Origin: Fomitopsis serialis | Lineage: Eukaryota; Basidiomycota; Agaricomycetes; Polyporales; Fomitopsidaceae | Assembly: GCF_022376445.1 (NCBI RefSeq) | Contig: NW_025955063.1 | Span: forward strand, 1 to 64,000 | DNA length: 64,000 bases | Direction of reading: 5' to 3' | In this document: positions 59,604-64,000 of the stretch, piece after piece | Position numbering within the stretch: position 1 is the first letter of the stretch | Layout of the letters: each line of letters opens with the position of its first letter | The notes under the pieces: model-generated | What the model was told of the DNA's origin: nothing | Databases searched by the model: none | The model's input: the letters and a program-made list of their open reading frames with translations, nothing else | Translations under genes and position numbers: made by a program

Positions 59604-60431
59604 GTTGCGAGGACAGGGGGAGGGGAGGAGGAGTAAGAGTGAGTCCAGATGCATTCAAGGCATTCATGTACTGTGTCGAAAAGGAATCAATCGAGAAGTG
59701 CAAGAACCACTTGGGGTGGGGAGGGGTTGGCGTCCGGTACTATTGCCGTTGCCGACAGAAATGCTGCCGGTGCGTGGCAAGCGTCTGATCAACGACGACA
59801 TTTGACTCGGCCTAGTCACGGTTCTCCAACACCCTTGCATATCTAGGATCGCGCAGAAGATCTTGCGTAACATGCGCTTGCCTTTTCCCCGTACCGAGGA
59901 GCAGCCTGCATCACATGCCCCTACCACGCGCGTGATTGGCAGGGGGGGCGCTCCGAATGCACCTTAGGCACAAATGTTTACTATCCGATCTATATATTAA
60001 GGGCTGCAAAGTTCCGACCGCGGCAGCTGCTCACCATGTTGTTATACTCGATGCAAGGCCTGGCGTCATTAAAGTGGACAGTGTCCAATCGCCGAAGGCT
60101 CACTCATTCGCAGTTTTGAGAGCCTGAGCATATGTAGGAAGACGCGAGAGTACTCCCTGACTCGGAAGTTGTGTTCCCCATATCAATCTCTCGCAAAGGG
60201 ACAGTCATTCGCTGAGCGAGGACCCGCACGGAGGTGTGGGGAAGGCAAGGCGAGCACGGTTCGAAGTTCGCAGAGGCAAGTGTTGCCTTTCCTAGCAAAG
60301 TTTGTGCTTACGTGAGACAGACGCGATCCTGCTCGCGTCGACAAAGCGCCCAGTCGCCGCTGAGCTTGCCTGCCTACCTCGACCACCTCTTGCTGTCTCT
60401 CGCTCCCTCGGGCAGCCCACGCTTTCCGCGC
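59604..60431. other. Intergenic, divergent promoters of the NTase-like gene and MRS2
   Basis: The + frame entering MRS2 stays open upstream to about 60234, but the conserved region starts later. No other gene. Confidence 0.4.
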
Positions 60432-62784
60432 ATGCATATGCTGCCCCGGACGCCATTCAATAGCAATGTAATGTCCTTGATTCGCACCGCAGCGGGGCAC
60501 GGCTCGCTGCACCTATCGAAAGCGCCTTCTCTGCGAAGACCGTGTTCTTGTCGCGCCGGTATCGGATGGATCTCAAATGTTTCGTCTCAGCGGTCCACCA
60601 GCTATGCGCTCCCAGCGTTCCGAAACGCTTGCGCAAGTTTGTCGCGACAACCCGGGCGCAGGGGAATGGCATGGCTACCCAGGCTCAACCTCCGCCCGAG
60701 TGAACCAGACAGTGAGCCCTCAGATGGCCTGGAGGAGGCCGCGAAAGTGGCGATATTGGAGAAGGCCATGAAAGGGCGACAGCCCACTGACCTCATGCTG
60801 AGATGTAAGTCCACATCAACTGCTCCAGCTCCTTGCCGGCTCACATCCGTGCTACCAGGCACAATCCTGGATGCTGATGGTGAGGGTCCCTGATGACCTG
60901 GTCAATTGGCATGTCTCATACGGGTCTTACGTCGCAGGCAATGTCAAGACTATCTCGGGTCAATTCCGAAGAGCCGACCTGTGTTCGGAGCACCGACTGA
61001 ACGTAAGCGACGTCTCCGGGTTAGACCTGCATATGCCGCTAAGCTGTCAGGAGGTAGCCGCGTGATCTGCGTAAAATCGACTCGCGAATACCTAACCTTG
61101 TGCCCACAATATTGGTGCGAAAAGAGGTGATCCTTGTACGTCTTCACGGTTTCGCTGAATAGATCGCATTTGCACGTGTCTCATCGATTTCCCCAAGGTC
61201 AACATCTTGCACATTCGCGCCCTTGTCAAGGCTGACACAGTCGTTCTCTTCGATACTTACGGCTCGGCGGACTCCAGGCTCCACTCCGTATTTCTTTACC
61301 ACCTTGAGGTACGTCGTACGCACGTTCGTAGAGCCCCGCTGTATTGTTTAATCATAATTTACTCCCTAGCACAACCTCAAGACCAAGAATCCGGGACTGC
61401 CGTATGAATTCAGGTGAGCACCCGTAGCGCTTCGCGGTCCGATGAATAGCGGCTTCTTACCAGGTCTAGTTGCGTTTTCGGACAACCAGAGCTCTCGAAT
61501 CCGTCCTTCTTTCCGTACTCAGCGCCCTAGAGGCGGAAATGGTCTTCATTCGTAATCTCGTCGGCGGTTTGCTTGCGGAGTTAGAGGACGACATAGATCA
61601 TGATCGCTTCAAGCGGCTGCTGCATTACTCCAGGCGCCTCGCAAGCTTCCAAAACCGCGCGAAGCTGGTAAGTCTTCTTTCCCATGGCTCTCCGTGTGCG
61701 TGCAGACGGCAGGGTCTGGCTCCAGCGTGTCCGGAACATGCTCCGGCAACGCTGCGTTTGACTTTAGAGTTCCGAGGCGTTGGCGGTCTGGTTCGAGGTG
61801 CCAGTTGCGAGCGCAAGTCTCGGACCACCTGCTGTCCGCCAATGGCTTTGTCTCGGACTCTCAAGCGGGCACCCTGGCGCATGATGTCTGGAGCGCAGTC
61901 GGCCTCCGGCGTGCGCCTTCCGTGCCGTGATGTCCGGCTAGCTTGCGAGGTCAACTGACGGGGGACCACGCGCGTCTAGGTGCAAGAGGCTCTTGAGGAG
62001 GTGCTGGAACAAGGTTTGTCCACCCGCACAGATCATTTACGTTCACCGAGTCAAATCGGCTCCCCGAAACATTAGATGAGGACTTGGCTGCAATGTACCT
62101 AACCGACAAGAAGAATGGCGTGCTGCGCAGGCTGAGCGATCACGAAGACCTCGAGGTGCTCCTGGAGTCGTTCTCCAAGCAGGTCGAAGAAATTGTGAAC
62201 GAAGCGGAAAACATACAGGTTCGTTATGGCGCAGTGTTGCCAATGCGATGACAGGGAGGCTCACCTCAGTGGTCGTCAGAGCAACGTGCAATCCACGCAA
62301 GAGATTGTTGAACTAGTATTAGACTCTAATCGTAATCAATTGCTCGCGCTCGACCTCAAAGTGAGGCTACGTAGTCTCCATCGTGATCCTGTTGCTAAAA
62401 TTCCACTAGATCTCTATATGGACTATGGGAATTGGAATGGGCACATTAGTAGCCGGTATGTTCGGCATGAATGTACGCGTCCTCTTACTCCCACGAGTAG
62501 CAGGCTGTGCTAACAAGGCGATCGAATGATAGCTCAAGAGCAGTCTTGAAGAGAGCGACTACGCGTTCGGCATGATGTCGATCGCCTCACTCATCATTGC
62601 CGGGTTTTTCTCTTGGAACGGCCTGCGTCGGTACGCATCTCCTCCTGCTGCGCAGAAACTGAACGCTTTTAACACGTTGTGCCCCAGACTCGCTAAAATT
62701 CGCAAGGTCGGGCTCGGCTCGAAAAACCGTAACATGTCTAAGCAGTTCTTGCTCCGAGAGTCGAGAGGCGGTGATGGTTGGTGA
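60432..62784 (+). CDS. mrs2: Mitochondrial inner-membrane magnesium channel MRS2
   Basis: CorA-superfamily Mg2+ channel of the mitochondrial inner membrane. Twelve exons fit: 60432-60804, 60859-60879, 60938-61002, 61058-61135, 61198-61308, 61370-61413, 61490-61667, 61980-62013, 62076-62218, 62280-62360, 62410-62472, 62533-62784 (480 aa). The N-terminus (MHMLPRTPFN, Arg/Ser-rich) looks like a mitochondrial presequence. Conserved Mrs2 blocks are DLMLRCTILDADG, PRDLRKIDSRIPNLVPTILVRK, LPYEFRALESVLLSVLSALEAE, the coiled coil after QEALEEVLEQ, and TM1 (IGMGTLVAGMFGMN) with the signature GMN at about 395-397. TM2 follows at SIASLIIAGFF. Exon 2 is a 21 nt micro-exon. The C-terminal tail after WNGLRR may instead be spliced. 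Confidence 0.9.
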
Positions 62785-63058
62785 TCATCGACCTCTAGAG
62801 TATCCCCAGTCTGCGCGCCTCGCTCTGCGACACCGCTCCGTCATTGCATTACCTCAATCCCATGTAGACACATTGCACTTAAGTTATTACTCCCCGTTAA
62901 ATGCAGACATCGCGCGGACGGAAGCCGTCGGCGCTTCTACAGCAGGACGGAGCGCCCATTTCATGATGTCCTGCCCAAGTCCCGCTCAGAGGGCGTTCAA
63001 TTCAACTGTTGGCAGGGACGTCCGCTGTGTACACGAATAATGGGGAAGATGGGACGCT

Positions 63059-63837
63059 TCATAGCAGATGTGTGTCATTGGTCTCCTGTGCGTAGTCGAG
63101 CGCATCGTCCCATCGCAGAGAACTCCACTTTTGAGGATGCTCAGAAGCGTCCGCGTAGTGTTTGACCGCCAACGCCATCTGCTGCGCACAGCGCTCCGCA
63201 GAAACCCTGCCCACTCCCGTCGCCAGCCCGGCCATGAGGACCTTCTTGACCGCGGTGCCCGCGGCGCCGCCGCGGCCAGCCGCTGCGGACGCGACGGAGG
63301 CGTTGTGACGGTCGAGCGCGACGAGGAGGGACCACATGCAGTTGTACACAATCTCGCGGTTCCACTTGACGTTCTCGGGGATGCGCATGGTGGGGCAGAG
63401 CGCGATGTAGCTGCAGGCGTACTTGTTGGCCGCGCAGACGGTGTCTTTCAGCGGGACGAGCGTGCACGTCCCTGGCGGCGCGTAGCCTCGCCACTGTTTG
63501 TAGAGCACGGCCTGCGCGATCTGGGTGGGCGCTTCGAATTGGTCTGGCGGGGCCAGTTCTTTGGCCAGGTACCAATCGAAACTGCAGGGCGATCAGAACA
63601 TTCAGACGGGGTTGATCGAGGACGTGCTGTTCACCTCCCGTCGAGACGGCCGTACGAGTTCGCAGGGGAGACTATGCAGTCGAACTGGTCCGCCGGGAAT
63701 GACAAGTCTTCATTCGTGGAGTGGATGATCGTGAATCGCTCTCGCGCCGCGTCTGGGACATGCTGTGCGAACGCGCGCTGCCACGCTTTGACGAGGTCCT
63801 CGGAGATGTCGAACAGCACGAACTGGATACCCTCCAT
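63059..63837 (-). CDS. Macro-domain-like protein
   Basis: Exons 63837-63635 and 63581-63059 (241 aa). The start reads MEGIQFVLFDISEDLVKAW, then FDCIVSPANSYGRLDG, the macro-domain strand-loop that in relatives holds the ADP-ribose pyrophosphate (an Asn lies in the PANS position). The second exon continues SFDWYLAKELAPPD, RGYAPPGTCTLVPL, YIALCPTMRIPENV and WSLLVALDRHNA, with VLMAGLATGVGRVSAERC near the end, the glycine loop typical of the fold. Such proteins bind or hydrolyse ADP-ribose or its derivatives; the exact substrate is unknown. An intron of 53 nt lies right after the RLDG segment. The gene stands alone at the right edge, with its promoter at 63838-64000. Confidence 0.85.
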
Positions 63838-64000
63838 GCTGACTCAGATGCTACGGATCGGTACGATCTGTCTTTCTAGTGGTAGAAGTGGTAGTTCGGC
63901 CAGATTTGGACTTGGAGGTGCGGAGGAAGGCGTGGCCGCAGCCGCTATCCTGAGAGACCTATGCACCCACAACGCCAAACATGAGATGACAACGCCACCC

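Overview
The window is from a filamentous basidiomycete, most likely an Agaricomycete of polypore type. Genes are broken by many 45-65 nt GT-AG introns. The families present (Ty1/copia retrotransposon, multi-copy F-box/LRR genes, UstS-like GST, SDE3-like helicase, fungal macro-domain protein) fit that group. I name no species because nothing here is diagnostic at that level.

Layout. 1-888: 3' end of a Ty1/copia element with its 3' LTR. 889-3551: no supported gene, only ORF debris. 3.5-23.3 kb: accessory block with three F-box genes of one subfamily (A and B on -, C on +), a carboxylesterase with a truncated duplicate, an SRPK-like kinase, and three decayed F-box copies (D, H, J). 24.0-28.1 kb: CSN5, an oxidoreductase-like-domain protein, and a damaged SDR. 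29.3-30.7 kb: intact F-box gene E. 30.9-41.9 kb: mostly housekeeping or metabolic genes (oxysterol-binding protein, SDR, pRiA4b-ORF3-like protein, S1/P1 nuclease, GST). 42.9-49.1 kb: second F-box block (I, F, G) ending in a foldback transposon. 49.6-51.4 kb: a secreted protein of unknown function. 51.7-55.0 kb: broken SDE3/MOV10-like helicase. 55.9-63.8 kb: proteasome ATPase RPT6, a small nucleotidyltransferase-like protein, MRS2 and a macro-domain protein.

How parts relate. Ten F-box loci lie within about 45 kb. D+H (18.5-22.3 kb) and F+G (44.8-48.3 kb) are two copies of one duplicated pair in the same order and strand. D and H are frameshifted; F and G are open. CSN5 (deneddylates cullins) and RPT6 (26S proteasome) act in the same degradation pathway as SCF F-box proteins, but their presence here may be chance.

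Caution. The essential gene RPT6 is one C short in the C-run that encodes its Walker A loop. This suggests the assembly itself holds single-base indels, so other one-base frameshifts here (F-box I, pRiA4b-like gene, SDR at 27-28 kb) may be errors and not true pseudogenes. All exon boundaries are my own hand calls. They were chosen because splice sites and reading phase fit and the joined protein matches the family; every listed multi-exon gene sums to a whole number of codons unless stated.
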